From Enterobacteriaceae bacterium 89 (GTDB taxonomy: Bacteria; Pseudomonadota; Gammaproteobacteria; Enterobacterales; Enterobacteriaceae), in contig RQJH01000003.1 of the NCBI GenBank assembly GCA_014156375.1, positions 1,659,799 to 1,723,798 of the forward strand: a DNA stretch of 64,000 bases, in the 5' to 3' direction. The notes under the pieces are model-generated. The model did not search any database. It saw only the letters and a list, made by a program, of their open reading frames with translations, and was not told where the DNA came from. Position numbers and translations under genes: made by a program. Positions 19,292 through 29,068 of the stretch are shown here, in pieces (within the stretch, counting starts at the first letter, position 1; every line of letters begins with the position of its first letter).

Positions 19292-20392
19292 TTACTTAGC
19301 GTCAGTCGCCGTGCCGTTGGCATGCCAGTCAAACACGCCGAACTCAAAGCCTTTCAGGTCGCCCTTCTGGTCCCATGACAGCGGGCCCATGACGGTATCA
19401 ACCTTGTTAGCCTTCAGCCACTCGGCAATCTTCGCCGGATCGTCAGACTGATTCAGACCCGCAGACAGAGACTGCAGCGCAGCGTAGGTGGTCCACACAA
19501 ACGCACCGCTTGGATCTTCTTTCTTGGCCTTGATCGCATCCACAATCGGTTTGTTCGCCGGAACCTGATCGTAGTTCTTCGGCTTGGTCACCAGCAGACC
19601 TTCGGCAGAGTCGCCCGCGATGTTAGACAGCGATACGTTCGCTACGCCTTCCGGCCCCATGAACTGGGTTTTCAGACCGGCAGCACGAGCCTGACGCAGG
19701 ATCTGGCCCATTTCCGGGTGATAACCGCCGTAGTAAACGAAGTCGATATCTTCTTTCTTCAGGCGCGCCACCAGGGTAGAGAAGTCTTTCTCACCGGCGG
19801 TGATACCGTCAAAGAACACCACGTTGGCGTTGCCTTTTTTCAGGGAATCCTGCACCGCACGCGCCAGGCCTTCACCGTACTGCTGCTTGTCATGAACGAT
19901 AGCGATACGCTTCGGCTTCACGGTGTTCAGAATGTATTTAGCCGCGGTCGGGCCCTGATCGGAATCCAGACCGGTGGTGCGCAGGATCAGCTTGTAGCCA
20001 CGCGCAGTCAGCTCCGGTGCGGTCGCAGCCGGGGTGATCATCAGAATGCCTTCGTCTTCGTAGATATCAGACGCTGGCTGGGTGGAAGAGGAGCACAGGT
20101 GGCCGATAACATACTTGATGCCGTCGTTAACCACTTTGTTCGCTACCGCTACGGCCTGTTTCGGGTCACAGGCATCGTCATATTTTACGATTGAGAGTTT
20201 TTCGCCCTTGATACCGCCCTTGGCGTTAATGTCGGCGACGGCCTGTTCAGCCCCGGTGAACTCCTGATCGCCATACTGCGCTACCGGACCGGACATTGCG
20301 CCGACCACGGCCACTTTAATATCGGCCTGTACCATGGTGCTGAACGCCAGCGCGATACATCCTGCCAGTAATGCTTTGCCCTTCATCTTCAT
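19292..20392 (-). CDS. livJ: Leucine/isoleucine/valine-binding protein LivJ
   Basis: Periplasmic binding protein that provides Leu, Ile and Val to LivHMGF. The 366-aa product starting [11 protein letters not shown] has a 23-residue signal peptide (ending MVQA) and the mature sequence [20 protein letters not shown] of LivJ. Cys residues of the single disulphide lie in DDACDPKQ and GHLCSSS. I chose 20392 to match E. coli; an open extension of five codons exists. It is a paralogue of livK, likely from an old duplication. Confidence 0.95.
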   Translation of the reverse strand: MKMKGKALLAGCIALAFSTMVQADIKVAVVGAMSGPVAQYGDQEFTGAEQAVADINAKGGIKGEKLSIVKYDDACDPKQAVAVANKVVNDGIKYVIGHLCSSSTQPASDIYEDEGILMITPAATAPELTARGYKLILRTTGLDSDQGPTAAKYILNTVKPKRIAIVHDKQQYGEGLARAVQDSLKKGNANVVFFDGITAGEKDFSTLVARLKKEDIDFVYYGGYHPEMGQILRQARAAGLKTQFMGPEGVANVSLSNIAGDSAEGLLVTKPKNYDQVPANKPIVDAIKAKKEDPSGAFVWTTYAALQSLSAGLNQSDDPAKIAEWLKANKVDTVMGPLSWDQKGDLKGFEFGVFDWHANGTATDAK

Positions 20393-20565
20393 CCTGATAT
20401 TCCCCATTGTTATGGTGATTGCTTTTGTTGTGATGTTGTTATGCAGCGCTTTATTTCTGTTTTAGGTCTGCCGCCCGCGCATTTGCAGCATACTCTGCTA
20501 AAACATACCCGATTTTTTGCCTTTTGAAACCCCAAATTTTGGCGTTATGTAACATATTCGTGACA

Positions 20566-20592
20566 AAAAAAAGCCGCTCCAGGGAGCGGCCG
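20566..20592 (-). terminator. Rho-independent terminator of the GABA aminotransferase gene
   Basis: On the minus strand a GC-rich hairpin (GCCGCTCC ... GGAGCGGC, 2-nt loop as read) is followed directly by eight T residues. It lies 33 nt past the stop of the aminotransferase gene and separates it from livJ. Confidence 0.88.
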
Positions 20593-20624
20593 GCCATCAT
20601 CAGCTGAGCGTAAGTCGCCAGACA

Positions 20625-21890
20625 TTAATGACCAAGAGAACGGCGAATAATCTCCAGCGCCTTGCGGAACTGGTCCTGAGGGATAGTCAGAGGGTAAAGG
20701 AAGCGGATCACGTTGCCGTACACGCCGCAGCTCAGCAGCAGCAGGCCTTCTTTCAGCGCCTTCTCCTGCACCTGTTTGGTGAATTCCGGAGACGGTGCGC
20801 CAGTTTGCGGATCGTTGAACTCCACAGCCACCATCGACCCCTGCGCGCGCACATCAACAATGTACGGGCAGTCGGCTTTAGCATTGTTCAGCACTTCCAC
20901 CAGGTGATGACCCAGCTCAGAAGCGCGGGAGCACAGTTTCTCTTCGTCGATCACATCCAGCACCGCATGAGCCGCCGCGACTGCCAGTGGGTTACCGGCA
21001 TAGGTGCCACCCAGGCCGCCAGGAGCTGGCGCATCCATCACCTCAGCACGCCCGGCCACCGCTGAAAGCGGCATCCCGCCTGCCAGGCTTTTCGCCATGG
21101 TGATCAGGTCTGGCTTCACGTCGTAATGTTCCATCGCAAACAGCTTGCCGGTACGGGCAAAGCCGGTCTGCACTTCATCGGCAATCAGCAGAATACCGTG
21201 GGTATCGCACAGCTTGCGCAGGCCCTGCATGAAATCAGCCGGAGCCACGTTAAAGCCACCTTCGCCCTGCACAGGTTCAAGGATGATTGCTGCAACCTGA
21301 TCCGGCGCGATATCAGCTTTGAAAATGCGGTCGAGGCTTTTCAGCGCGTCTTCCGTCGTTACGCCATGTGCCGCGTTCGGATACTGGCCGTGGTAAACGG
21401 AGCCCGGGAACGGACCGAAGCCGATTTTATACGGAGCCACTTTGCCGGTCAGCGCCATGGTCATGAAGGTACGACCGTGGAAGCCGCCACCGAAGGTGAT
21501 CAGACCAGGGCGTTTAGTGTAAGCGCGGGCAATTTTCACCGCGTTTTCTACCGCTTCCGCACCCGTAGAGAAGAACGCAGTCTTCGCTGGGCCGTTCACC
21601 GGAACGCGGCCGTTGATGCGCTCTGCCAGCGAAACGTAGCTTTCGTAAGGGACAATCTGATACGCGGTGTGGGTGAAGGCGTGCAGCTGTTTTTCAATCG
21701 CCGCGACCACTTTCGGGTGGCGATGGCCGGTGTTCAGCACCGCGATGCCTGCCGCAAAGTCGATGACTTCATTGCCTTCCACATCCCACAGGGTGGCGTT
21801 TTCTGCTTTATCGGCATAGAAACCACACATCACGCCAATGCCACGCGGTGTCGCCTGCAGGCGGCGCTGATTCAGTTCATTGTTTTTCAT
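20625..21890 (-). CDS. 4-Aminobutyrate aminotransferase (PuuE/GabT type)
   Basis: PLP enzyme that transfers the amino group of GABA to 2-oxoglutarate, giving succinate semialdehyde and glutamate. The 421-aa product has the class III aminotransferase features: STGAEAVENA (PLP phosphate contacts), FHGRT, IADEVQTGF with the ring-binding Asp238, and the Schiff-base Lys267 in MAKSLAGGMP. The length and the start NNELNQRRLQATPRGIGVMC fit PuuE better than GabT (426 aa). No succinate semialdehyde dehydrogenase is adjacent. It is divergent from a MocR-type regulator, as gabT is in Bacillus. Substrate by family inference. Confidence 0.88.
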   Translation of the reverse strand: MKNNELNQRRLQATPRGIGVMCGFYADKAENATLWDVEGNEVIDFAAGIAVLNTGHRHPKVVAAIEKQLHAFTHTAYQIVPYESYVSLAERINGRVPVNGPAKTAFFSTGAEAVENAVKIARAYTKRPGLITFGGGFHGRTFMTMALTGKVAPYKIGFGPFPGSVYHGQYPNAAHGVTTEDALKSLDRIFKADIAPDQVAAIILEPVQGEGGFNVAPADFMQGLRKLCDTHGILLIADEVQTGFARTGKLFAMEHYDVKPDLITMAKSLAGGMPLSAVAGRAEVMDAPAPGGLGGTYAGNPLAVAAAHAVLDVIDEEKLCSRASELGHHLVEVLNNAKADCPYIVDVRAQGSMVAVEFNDPQTGAPSPEFTKQVQEKALKEGLLLLSCGVYGNVIRFLYPLTIPQDQFRKALEIIRRSLGH

Positions 21891-21950
21891 CGACCTTACC
21901 CCATCACAGATTCGTTTATTGTTAACAACTTTGAAACATACGATAGTTTT

Positions 21951-21972
21951 ACCGCCTGAGCGGTCCTATAAT
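21951..21972 (+). promoter_or_regulatory. Divergent promoter/operator region of the aminotransferase-regulator pair
   Basis: The 115-nt gap between the divergent genes has an inverted repeat ACCGC-CTGA-GCGGT (21951-21964) directly followed by a perfect -10 hexamer TATAAT (21967-21972) pointing to the regulator gene. The repeat overlaps the spacer of that promoter, a plausible autoregulatory operator. Operator function is inferred from position. Confidence 0.5.
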
Positions 21973-22005
21973 CGAGTACCAGTTTTGAATAATTGAGGGA
22001 TCCAA

Positions 22006-23478
22006 TTGCGTTCTTTAGTGTGCGATCTCCTGCAGCTGCGTCTGGATGAACAGACGGATGACAGGCTGCATAAAAAACTCTATAACGCCGTGCGTTTGTC
22101 GATCCTCGACGGCAGCCTACCGCCGCAGAGCCGCCTGCCGCCCTCGCGCGATCTGGCAAGCCAGCTTAAGCTCTCCCGCAACACGGTGCTGACGGTGTAC
22201 GAGCAGCTATTGGCGGAGGGCTACATCGTTTCCCGCTCCGGCAGCGGCACGTTTGTGGCCAAAACGGTGCCGGATGCATTGTTGTTTGCCACTGGCTCCC
22301 AGGAGTCGCCGGACAGCGCGCCGCAGAGCATGAGCCTGTCCACCCGCGGTCAGTCTCTGCTGGCCCACAGCAGCGCCAGCCCACGCCAGTGGGGAGCTTT
22401 TCTGCCAGGCGTGCCGGACGTGAATGAATTCCCCCATGCCCTGCTGCGCAAAATCCACACCCGCGTCAGCCGTAAACCGCAGGCGATGCAGCTCTCCTAC
22501 AGCCCTTCCGGCGGCAGTACTGCCCTGCAACAGTCGCTGATGGAATATCTGCGCGTGGCGCGCTCTGTGCGCTGCACGCCGGACCAGATTCTGATCACCG
22601 AAGGGATCCACCAGGCCATCGATTTGGTGTCGAGAATGCTGTGTAACCCCGGCGATAAAGCCTGGATTGAAGAGCCAGCGTACTGGGGCATTCGCAACGT
22701 GCTGCAAATGAACGGGGTGGCACTTCAGCCGATAGACGTCGATCTCAGCGGCATGAACCCACCCGAGGCAGGTAACACGCCGCCACGTCTGATTTTCGTT
22801 ACGCCTTCGCACCAGTATCCGCTCGGCTGCGTGATGAGCCTGGAGCGCCGCCAGCGGCTGCTGGCCGTCGCGCGCCAGACCGGCAGCTGGATTGTGGAAG
22901 ACGATTACGACAGTGAGTTTCGCTTCTCCGGACAGCCAATCCCCGCATTGCAGGGATTAGTGGAAGACGCGCCGGTGATTTACATCGGCACCTTCAGCAA
23001 AACCATGTGGCCGGGAATGCGGCTGGGCTATGTGGTCCTTCCCCGCCCGCTGGCACAGGCGCTGCGCACGGCGCATGCCGAGCTGTATCGCAGCGGACGC
23101 CTGCTCGATCAGGAAGCGCTGGCGCTATTTATCCGCGAGGGGCACTACACCGCCCATATCCGCCGCATGCGTCTGCTGTATGCCCGCCGTCGTCAACGGC
23201 TGGCCGGGCTTATCACGGATTATCTGGGCAAAGAGGCGCTCAGCGAGTTCAACGATAACGCCGGACTGCACCTGGTGCTGAAACTTCCTGCTGGCACCGA
23301 CGATGTCGCCGTGGCAAAAACGGCTAATGAGAAAGGAGTTCTGGTGCGGCCGCTGTCCCGTTATTACATGAACGGTTCAACACAGAGCGGGCTGTTAATG
23401 GGGTTTGCGGCAATGCGCGAAGAAGAGATGGAAGGGGCTTTTAAAGTGTTGATGGGGTGTATAGACACTGCGGCCTGA
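22006..23478 (+). CDS. MocR-family (GntR wHTH + aminotransferase-like) regulator, GabR type
   Basis: Transcription factor with an N-terminal GntR winged helix (about residues 18-85; LPPSRDLASQLKLSRNTVLTVY) joined to a fold-type I aminotransferase-like domain (about 125-485) that binds PLP. The PLP lysine is visible as Lys332 in GTFSKTMWPG, and EDDYDSEFR is the usual ring-binding region. The 490-aa length is typical of MocR proteins. The TTG start at 22006 follows a GAGGGA ribosome site. Being divergent from a GABA aminotransferase, it is likely a GABA- and PLP-responsive activator like GabR; the effector is inference. Confidence 0.88.
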   Translation: MRSLVCDLLQLRLDEQTDDRLHKKLYNAVRLSILDGSLPPQSRLPPSRDLASQLKLSRNTVLTVYEQLLAEGYIVSRSGSGTFVAKTVPDALLFATGSQESPDSAPQSMSLSTRGQSLLAHSSASPRQWGAFLPGVPDVNEFPHALLRKIHTRVSRKPQAMQLSYSPSGGSTALQQSLMEYLRVARSVRCTPDQILITEGIHQAIDLVSRMLCNPGDKAWIEEPAYWGIRNVLQMNGVALQPIDVDLSGMNPPEAGNTPPRLIFVTPSHQYPLGCVMSLERRQRLLAVARQTGSWIVEDDYDSEFRFSGQPIPALQGLVEDAPVIYIGTFSKTMWPGMRLGYVVLPRPLAQALRTAHAELYRSGRLLDQEALALFIREGHYTAHIRRMRLLYARRRQRLAGLITDYLGKEALSEFNDNAGLHLVLKLPAGTDDVAVAKTANEKGVLVRPLSRYYMNGSTQSGLLMGFAAMREEEMEGAFKVLMGCIDTAA

Positions 23479-23480
23479 TG

Positions 23481-23514
23481 CCCTCTCCCCAACCCTCTCC
23501 CACAGGGCGAGGGA
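23481..23514. repeat. CCCTCTCCC repeat unit
   Basis: A single CCCTCTCC ... GGGCGAGGG unit after the stop of the MocR-type gene, of the same family as the other intergenic clusters here. Confidence 0.75.
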
Positions 23515-23524
23515 GCAAAGACAA

Positions 23525-23550
23525 AAACGGCAACCTGATGGTTGCCGTTT
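23525..23550. terminator. Bidirectional terminator between the MocR gene and rpoH
   Basis: AAACGGCAACC-TGAT-GGTTGCCGTTT forms an 11-bp perfect hairpin between two convergent genes. T-rich sequence follows on the plus side (TTTGCATTTG) and the A-run before it gives a T-run on the minus side, so it can serve rpoH and the regulator. Confidence 0.85.
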
Positions 23551-23558
23551 GCATTTGT

Positions 23559-24413
23559 TTAGGCCTCAATCGCCATACGCAATTTTTTCATCGCGTTCTT
23601 TTCAAGCTGACGCACGCGCTCTGCGGACACGCCGTAGCGGTCTGCCAGCTCCTGCAGCGTGGACTTGTTGTCTTCGTCCAGCCAGCGGGCGCGGATGATG
23701 TCCTGGCTACGTTCGTCCAGACCTTCCATCGCATGAGTCAGTTTATTGGCGGCCTGATCTTCCCAGTTGTCTTCTTCGATGCCTTCGGCAAAGTTGGAAG
23801 ACTTATCCTGCAGATACAGGACCGGCGCCACGGAATGGCTTTCGGAATCGTCGTCGGAGGACATGTCAAACGCCATATCCTGAGCAGACATTCGCGACTC
23901 CATTTCACGCACGTCTTTGCTGGAAACACCCAGCTCGCGCGCAACCATTTCGACTTCGTCCTGATTAAACCAGCCCAGACGCTGCTTGGTTTTACGCAGG
24001 TTAAAGAACAGCTTACGCTGTGCTTTGGTGGTGGCGACTTTCACGATGCGCCAGTTACGCAGCACGTATTCGTGGATCTCTGCTTTGATCCAGTGCACGG
24101 CGAAGGAGACCAGGCGCACGCCCACTTCCGGGTTGAAGCGGCGCACGGCTTTCATCAGGCCGATGTTACCTTCCTGAATCAGATCCGCCTGCGGCAGGCC
24201 GTAGCCTGAGTAGTTACGAGCAACGTGAACAACAAAGCGCAGGTGAGACAGGATCAGCGTTTTCGCTGCTTCCAGATCGCCCTGGTAATGCAGCTTTTCC
24301 GCGAGAGCCCGCTCTTCATCAGCCGTTAACATCGGCCAAGCGTTTGCCGCCCGGATGTAAGAATCCAGGTTGCCGACTGGGGCTAAAGCTAAAGTTTGCA
24401 TATCTTTGGTCAT
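23559..24413 (-). CDS. rpoH: RNA polymerase heat-shock sigma factor RpoH (sigma-32)
   Basis: Directs RNA polymerase to heat-shock promoters. The 284-aa length equals E. coli RpoH. Visible features are region 2 ([20 protein letters not shown], then [16 protein letters not shown]), the sigma-32-specific RpoH box QRKLFFNLR at residues 132-140, and the region 4 helix-turn-helix ([20 protein letters not shown]). The conserved upstream region carries a sigma-E promoter and a DnaA box. Downstream of ftsYEX on the same strand, but with its own promoters. Confidence 0.98.
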   Translation of the reverse strand: MTKDMQTLALAPVGNLDSYIRAANAWPMLTADEERALAEKLHYQGDLEAAKTLILSHLRFVVHVARNYSGYGLPQADLIQEGNIGLMKAVRRFNPEVGVRLVSFAVHWIKAEIHEYVLRNWRIVKVATTKAQRKLFFNLRKTKQRLGWFNQDEVEMVARELGVSSKDVREMESRMSAQDMAFDMSSDDDSESHSVAPVLYLQDKSSNFAEGIEEDNWEDQAANKLTHAMEGLDERSQDIIRARWLDEDNKSTLQELADRYGVSAERVRQLEKNAMKKLRMAIEA

Positions 24414-24510
24414 TCAAATCCTCTCAATATGGCGTCCTGGCTCCGGTGTCCCCATCAGGCAACTTTCGGGCCAGTTCTAACGAGCAGCGAGATTATCATT
24501 CACTCTTTTA

Positions 24511-24537
24511 TCAGACCGTGATTTTATCCACAAGTTC
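24511..24537 (-). promoter_or_regulatory. rpoH sigma-E promoter (P3) with overlapping DnaA box
   Basis: On the minus strand GAACTT is followed after 16 nt by TCTGA, matching the sigma-E promoter P3 known upstream of E. coli rpoH. A consensus DnaA box (TTATCCACA on the plus strand, 24524-24532) lies in the spacer; DnaA repression of these promoters is known in E. coli. The ATG is about 100 nt downstream. Confidence 0.85.
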
Positions 24538-24624
24538 AATGCAACGCTGTGAATAGATTACGCACAAAATGTGACACCACGATGATAATGTTTGAGGGCA
24601 GGGACAAGCAGATGGGTTTTGAAG

Positions 24625-24661
24625 CTCTCCCTGCGAACAGGAACTCTTGCAGCAGGGAGAG
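24625..24661 (-). terminator. Hairpin after ftsX, upstream of rpoH
   Basis: A 10-bp perfect inverted repeat (CTCTCCCTGC / GCAGGGAGAG, 17-nt loop) lies just past the ftsX stop. No T-tract follows, so it may be an incomplete terminator that limits read-through from ftsYEX into rpoH. Confidence 0.5.
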
Positions 24662-24678
24662 AGTATATCAGACTTTTA

Positions 24679-25737
24679 TCACTCTGGCGTAAAGTGGCGT
24701 AAATGTTGAACCGTCGCCAGCCATGCGGCAACCCAGCCTATCATCGAGCAGACAATCAGCATCAGCAGACACTCATCCAGGCCTAAGCCACTGAGTTCAA
24801 ACTGAGTGCCGAAAACCTTAGCCACTTCAGTGACCGCAGACGACAAACGCAGCACCAGAATTTCAGACAGGATCAGCGATAAAAACGCGCCGGAGAAACC
24901 AAGTAGCGCCCCGCCGTACAGGAACGGACGCAGGATAAAGCCGTCGGTCGCCCCAATCAGCTTCTGCACGTTGATGGTATCGCGACGGGCAAAGATGCTC
25001 AGACGCACGCTGTTACCGATGACGAGGAACACCGCCGCCACCATCAGCACGCCTATCATCGCCGACACGCGGCCCACCAGCCCGGTAATAGAAGAAAGAC
25101 GCGCGAACCAGCTGTCGTCCATCCGCACTTCGTCCACGCCCTGAATATGCGCCACCCGGTCGCGCAGGCTATTGAGCGAATCTGTCCCCTGGAAATCCAG
25201 TTTCGGGATCACAATCGCCACCGCCGGCAGCGGATTCTCTTCCAGCATATCCAGCGCGCCGCCGAAACCGGACCAGTTGCGGAACTCGCCCAGAGCTTCA
25301 TCGCGGGACAGATAGTTGACCTTATCTACGCCCTGCTCCGCCTGCAGCTGCCCCACCACTTTCGCAGCGGCGTCGTCATCCAGCGTTTTTTGCAGATAGA
25401 CCGTGATTTGCGGCGACGGATAGTACTGCGAGGCCGCCGTGTTCACGTTCTTGTAAACCATGTAGCAGACGCTTGGCAGAGTCAGGGAGATAGCAATCAC
25501 CATCACCGTCAGGAACGTCGCAATCGGCTTGCTTTTCAGATCCTGCATCGCGCCCTGGAAAGCATAGCGAACCTGCTCATTGAAGACGTTAGTCTTGCGT
25601 GAGTTGGGCTTCGGCGCGGCTTTGGCGCGTTTTGGCGGTTGATTGCCGCTGTTACCCCCACCGCTGGCGGCGTTGCGCAACCGGTCGAAACGGTTACCGA
25701 ACTGGCGGATATGGTTCATCGCTTCACGTTTATTCAC
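24679..25737 (-). CDS. ftsX: Cell division protein FtsX
   Basis: Inner-membrane subunit of the FtsEX complex, which couples ATP hydrolysis to activation of septal murein hydrolases through EnvC. 352 aa, same as E. coli. It has a basic, Pro-rich cytoplasmic N-terminus (about 1-75), a first membrane segment, a periplasmic loop (about 95-220) and three C-terminal segments. It overlaps ftsE by 8 nt. Confidence 0.97.
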   Translation of the reverse strand: MNKREAMNHIRQFGNRFDRLRNAASGGGNSGNQPPKRAKAAPKPNSRKTNVFNEQVRYAFQGAMQDLKSKPIATFLTVMVIAISLTLPSVCYMVYKNVNTAASQYYPSPQITVYLQKTLDDDAAAKVVGQLQAEQGVDKVNYLSRDEALGEFRNWSGFGGALDMLEENPLPAVAIVIPKLDFQGTDSLNSLRDRVAHIQGVDEVRMDDSWFARLSSITGLVGRVSAMIGVLMVAAVFLVIGNSVRLSIFARRDTINVQKLIGATDGFILRPFLYGGALLGFSGAFLSLILSEILVLRLSSAVTEVAKVFGTQFELSGLGLDECLLMLIVCSMIGWVAAWLATVQHLRHFTPE

Positions 25738-26395
25738 CGTGGCCTCCGTGCAAATGCCCGTCGCTGAGGGTCAGCATGCGATAGGAGCGGCTGGAAATCA
25801 GGCCCATATCGTGAGTCGCCATCAGGACCGTGACCCCAACGCGGTTAAACTCTTCAAACAGACGCAGAATACCTTCCGACAGCGCTTCGTCCAGGTTACC
25901 GGTCGGTTCATCGGCCAGCAGTACCGCAGGCTTGTTCACCACCGCACGGGCAATGCCGACGCGCTGCTGTTCACCACCGGAAAGTTGGATCGGCAGATTT
26001 TTCGCTTTGTCGAGCAGCCCGACCTTATCCAGAGCCGCAGAGACACGGCGACGAATATCATCGTAGCTCGCCCCGGCGATAATCAGCGGGATCGCCACGT
26101 TATCGAACACGGTTCTGTCCATCAGCAGATGGTGATCCTGGAAAATCATGCCGATCTGGCGACGCAGGAACGGCACCTCACGGTTTTTCAGACGGCTGAT
26201 CTCATGGCCGCTGAACCAGATTTTCCCGGTGCTCGGGCGCTCAATACCGCAAATGAGCTTCAGCAGGGTACTTTTCCCCGCGCCGGAGTGGCCGGTCAGA
26301 AAGGCCATCTCGCCCTGCTGCAGGTGAAAGTTGATCCCCTGCAGCGCTTGTCTCCCACCGAGATAGGCTTTGCTGACTTGTTCAAAGCGAATCAT
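25730..26395 (-). CDS. ftsE: Cell division ATP-binding protein FtsE
   Basis: Cytosolic ATPase of FtsEX. The 221-aa product has Walker [10 protein letters not shown] (residues 35-43), signature LSGGEQQR and Walker [13 protein letters not shown]. It starts 2 nt after the ftsY stop and overlaps ftsX, forming the conserved ftsYEX operon. Confidence 0.97.
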   Translation of the reverse strand: MIRFEQVSKAYLGGRQALQGINFHLQQGEMAFLTGHSGAGKSTLLKLICGIERPSTGKIWFSGHEISRLKNREVPFLRRQIGMIFQDHHLLMDRTVFDNVAIPLIIAGASYDDIRRRVSAALDKVGLLDKAKNLPIQLSGGEQQRVGIARAVVNKPAVLLADEPTGNLDEALSEGILRLFEEFNRVGVTVLMATHDMGLISSRSYRMLTLSDGHLHGGHGE

Positions 26396-26397
26396 TG

Positions 26398-27954
26398 TTA
26401 ATCCTCTCGGGCAAAAAGTGCCTCAATAAAATCGTCCGATTTAAAGGGACGCAAGTCTTCGATACGTTCGCCGACGCCAATGTAGCGGATCGGAATGCCG
26501 AACTGATCGGCTACCGAGAAGATCACGCCACCCTTGGCAGTCCCGTCCAGTTTAGTCAATGTGATGCCGGTCAGCCCGACCGCTTCATGGAACAGTTTCG
26601 CCTGACTGATGGCGTTCTGCCCGGTGCTGGCATCGATCGTCAGCATAATTTCATGCGGCGCGTCTTCGTCCAGCTTTTTCATCACACGGACAATTTTCTT
26701 CAGCTCTTCCATCAGGTGCGATTTGTTCTGCAAACGCCCTGCGGTATCGGCAATCAGCACATCCACGTTGCGTGCTTTCGCCGCCTGAATGGCATCAAAA
26801 ATCACCGAGGCTGAGTCTGCGCCGGTGTGCTGAGCAATCACCGGAATATCATTACGCTGGCCCCAGACCTGGAGCTGCTCGACCGCGGCGGCACGGAAAG
26901 TATCACCCGCCGCCAGCATCACCGATTTGCCCTGCTGCTCGAACTGACGCGCCAGCTTACCGATGGTGGTGGTTTTACCCACGCCGTTAACGCCAACCAT
27001 CAGGATCACGAACGGGGTTTTGCCTTCAATATTAAGCGGCTCGTCCACTTTTGCGAGGATTTCGCTCATCTCGTCTTTCAGCAGACCGTACAGCGCTTCA
27101 GCATCACGCAGCTGTTTGCGGCTGGCGCCTTCGGTCAGACTGGCGATGATTTTGCGGGTGGTCTCCACCCCGACGTCGGCAATCAGCAGCTGCTCTTCCA
27201 GCTCTTCAAACAGATCGTCGTCGATTTTCTTGCCGCGGAACAGACTGATAAATCCGGAACCGAGGTTTTCTTTGGTTTTCAGCAGGCTGCGCTTCAGGCG
27301 GGCGAAGAAACCTTCTTTGGTCGGTTTTTCCTGCTCCTGCTGCTGCTCTTCTTCCGCAATGGCTTCCGCTTCTTCCGGCACTTCCTCTGCATCCGCAGCG
27401 GCCAGCGCCTGAGCTTCCAGCTCTTCATCAGTCAGCTCATCTTCGGCAAACTCTTCTTCCGCAGCAGTTTCCTGATGGGCAGCAACCACTTCTTCTTCAA
27501 TGGCGGCGGCAGGCTCTTCCTCTGCAATCTCTTCCGGCAGCGGCAAGGTTTCGTGTTCGATAACCGCCTGAGGCTGTTCTTCAACCACGGCTTCTTCGGC
27601 AACGGTTTCTTCGACAGCAGGCGCTTCGATAGCCGGTTCTTCGACTACAGTTTCTTCAACTTCTTCAACGACAGCCTCAACCGGCTGTGGTTGTTCAGGT
27701 TCAGCAACAGCTTGCGTCACTTCGACCACATTGTCGGCAAAAGCTTCGCTCTCTGCCTCGGTATGGACCTGGGCGGCAGTTTCTGGCTCAGCGACAGCTT
27801 CAGCAATATGCTCCGCAACGGCCTCAACGCCAGTCTCTACCGGTGTTGGCTCGCTTTCAGCCTGCGGCTGTTCGGCTTCTGGTTGCGGTTTTTCCTGCTC
27901 TTTCTGTCCAAAACCCAGCCAGGAAAAAAAGCCCTTCTTTTTATCTTTTGCCAT
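26398..27954 (-). CDS. ftsY: Signal recognition particle receptor FtsY
   Basis: GTPase that docks SRP-ribosome complexes on the inner membrane. The 518-aa product has a basic N-terminal membrane-targeting tip (MAKDKKKGFFSWLGFG), a very acidic A domain rich in Glu, Val and Ala (about 20-215), then the NG domain with GVNGVGKTTT (P-loop), DTAGR and TKLDGTAKGG. It is about 20 residues longer than E. coli FtsY, the difference lying in the low-complexity A domain. First gene of ftsYEX, divergent from rsmD. Confidence 0.97.
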   Translation of the reverse strand: MAKDKKKGFFSWLGFGQKEQEKPQPEAEQPQAESEPTPVETGVEAVAEHIAEAVAEPETAAQVHTEAESEAFADNVVEVTQAVAEPEQPQPVEAVVEEVEETVVEEPAIEAPAVEETVAEEAVVEEQPQAVIEHETLPLPEEIAEEEPAAAIEEEVVAAHQETAAEEEFAEDELTDEELEAQALAAADAEEVPEEAEAIAEEEQQQEQEKPTKEGFFARLKRSLLKTKENLGSGFISLFRGKKIDDDLFEELEEQLLIADVGVETTRKIIASLTEGASRKQLRDAEALYGLLKDEMSEILAKVDEPLNIEGKTPFVILMVGVNGVGKTTTIGKLARQFEQQGKSVMLAAGDTFRAAAVEQLQVWGQRNDIPVIAQHTGADSASVIFDAIQAAKARNVDVLIADTAGRLQNKSHLMEELKKIVRVMKKLDEDAPHEIMLTIDASTGQNAISQAKLFHEAVGLTGITLTKLDGTAKGGVIFSVADQFGIPIRYIGVGERIEDLRPFKSDDFIEALFARED

Positions 27955-28100
27955 TTGCGACCACGCTCTTCGCTGTTGATTCCCCGTACCGCGTCATCGC
28001 TATGTACATGGAAGCTAAAAAAATGATGAAATAGTCTATCACTTAACTTAACGCGCATCACCGCCCGGAAGCGTAATCCGGCACGGAACAGAGCTTAGAT

Positions 28101-28697
28101 ATGAAAAAACCAAATCACTCCGGCAGCGGCCAGATCCGCATTATAGGCGGGCAATGGCGGGGCCGTAAGCTCCCGGTACCGGACAGCCCAGGTCTGCGCC
28201 CTACCACCGACCGCGTCCGCGAGACGCTGTTTAACTGGCTTGCGCCGCATATGGTGGAGGCCCGCTGCCTCGACTGTTTCGCCGGAAGCGGGGCTTTGGG
28301 GCTGGAAGCGCTGTCCCGTTATGCGGGCAGCACCACGCTGCTGGAAATGGAGCGCCACGTCGCTCAACAGTTACAAAAAAATCTCGCCACCCTGAACGCC
28401 AGCAAAGCGCAGGTGGTGAATACCAACACGCTGACGTATCTGGCGCAGCCGGGCACGCCGCACGATGTGGTGTTTATCGACCCGCCGTTCCGCAAAGGGC
28501 TGCTGGAAGAAACGCTGACTCTGCTGGAAACCAACGGCTGGCTGGCAGATGACGCGCTGATTTACGTCGAAAGCGAAGTGGAAAACGGCCTGCCGCCGGT
28601 GCCTGCGCACTGGGAGCTGCACCGTGAAAAAGTGGCGGGTCAGGTCGCCTATCGTCTGTATCATCGCGAAGCACAAGGAGAAAACCATGCTGCTTAA
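28101..28697 (+). CDS. rsmD: 16S rRNA (guanine966-N2)-methyltransferase RsmD
   Basis: SAM-dependent enzyme that methylates G966 of 16S rRNA in the 30S subunit. The 198-aa product shows the SAM-binding motif DCFAGSGALGLEALSR (about residues 53-68) and the catalytic FIDPPFRKG motif (about 120-128). It starts divergently from ftsY and overlaps yhhL by 11 nt. Confidence 0.96.
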   Translation: MKKPNHSGSGQIRIIGGQWRGRKLPVPDSPGLRPTTDRVRETLFNWLAPHMVEARCLDCFAGSGALGLEALSRYAGSTTLLEMERHVAQQLQKNLATLNASKAQVVNTNTLTYLAQPGTPHDVVFIDPPFRKGLLEETLTLLETNGWLADDALIYVESEVENGLPPVPAHWELHREKVAGQVAYRLYHREAQGENHAA

Positions 28698-28962
28698 TAT
28701 AGGCCGCCTGCTGATGCTTTGCGTCTGGGCCTTTCTGGTCACCAATCTGTTTCACCCGTTCCCGAAGCCGCTGAATATCTTCGTTAACGTGGCTTTGTTT
28801 TTTATGATCCTGATGCACGGCCTGCAAATGACCCTGCTGAAGGCGACGATGCCGAAAGACGGCCCGCAGATGACCCGCGGCGAACAGATCCGCGTGTTCC
28901 TGTTTGGGGTGTTTGAACTGGTGGCGTGGCAGAAAAAACTCGCGCCGAAGAAGAAAAAGTAA
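28687..28962 (+). CDS. yhhL: DUF1145 family inner-membrane protein YhhL
   Basis: Small membrane protein of unknown function, 91 aa (89 in E. coli). It starts MLLNIGRLLMLCVWAF and has two hydrophobic segments (about 4-22 and 29-48) and a basic C-terminus ending APKKKK. The start at 28687, inside the end of rsmD, is preceded by AGGAG; an upstream in-frame ATG within rsmD is not conserved. Probably translationally coupled to rsmD. Confidence 0.92.
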   Translation: MLLNIGRLLMLCVWAFLVTNLFHPFPKPLNIFVNVALFFMILMHGLQMTLLKATMPKDGPQMTRGEQIRVFLFGVFELVAWQKKLAPKKKK

Positions 28963-28983
28963 GCGATGAAATAACGACAGATT

Positions 28984-29068
28984 GCCTGATGGCGCTTCGC
29001 TTATCAGACCTACAAAATCAAAAGATTATGATGTCTTTGTAGGTCCGGTAAGCCTGCGCCACCGGGCA
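28984..29068. repeat. BIME (paired REP elements) between yhhL and yhhM
   Basis: A degenerate REP (GCCTGATGGCGCTTCGC) and an inverted good copy (GTAGGTCCGG ... GCGCCACCGGGCAT) flank an AT-rich centre and fill the gap between two convergent genes. Confidence 0.85.

Noticed and set aside
19292-20392. livJ and livK similarity considered as a recent duplication
   Set aside because: Both have separate E. coli orthologues with distinct signature segments, so the duplication is ancient and normal for the family.
26827-28026. Plus-strand frame of about 399 codons opposite ftsY, rich in Phe and Leu
   Set aside because: Its apparent hydrophobicity comes from the reverse complement of the Glu-rich repeats of FtsY; no independent support.
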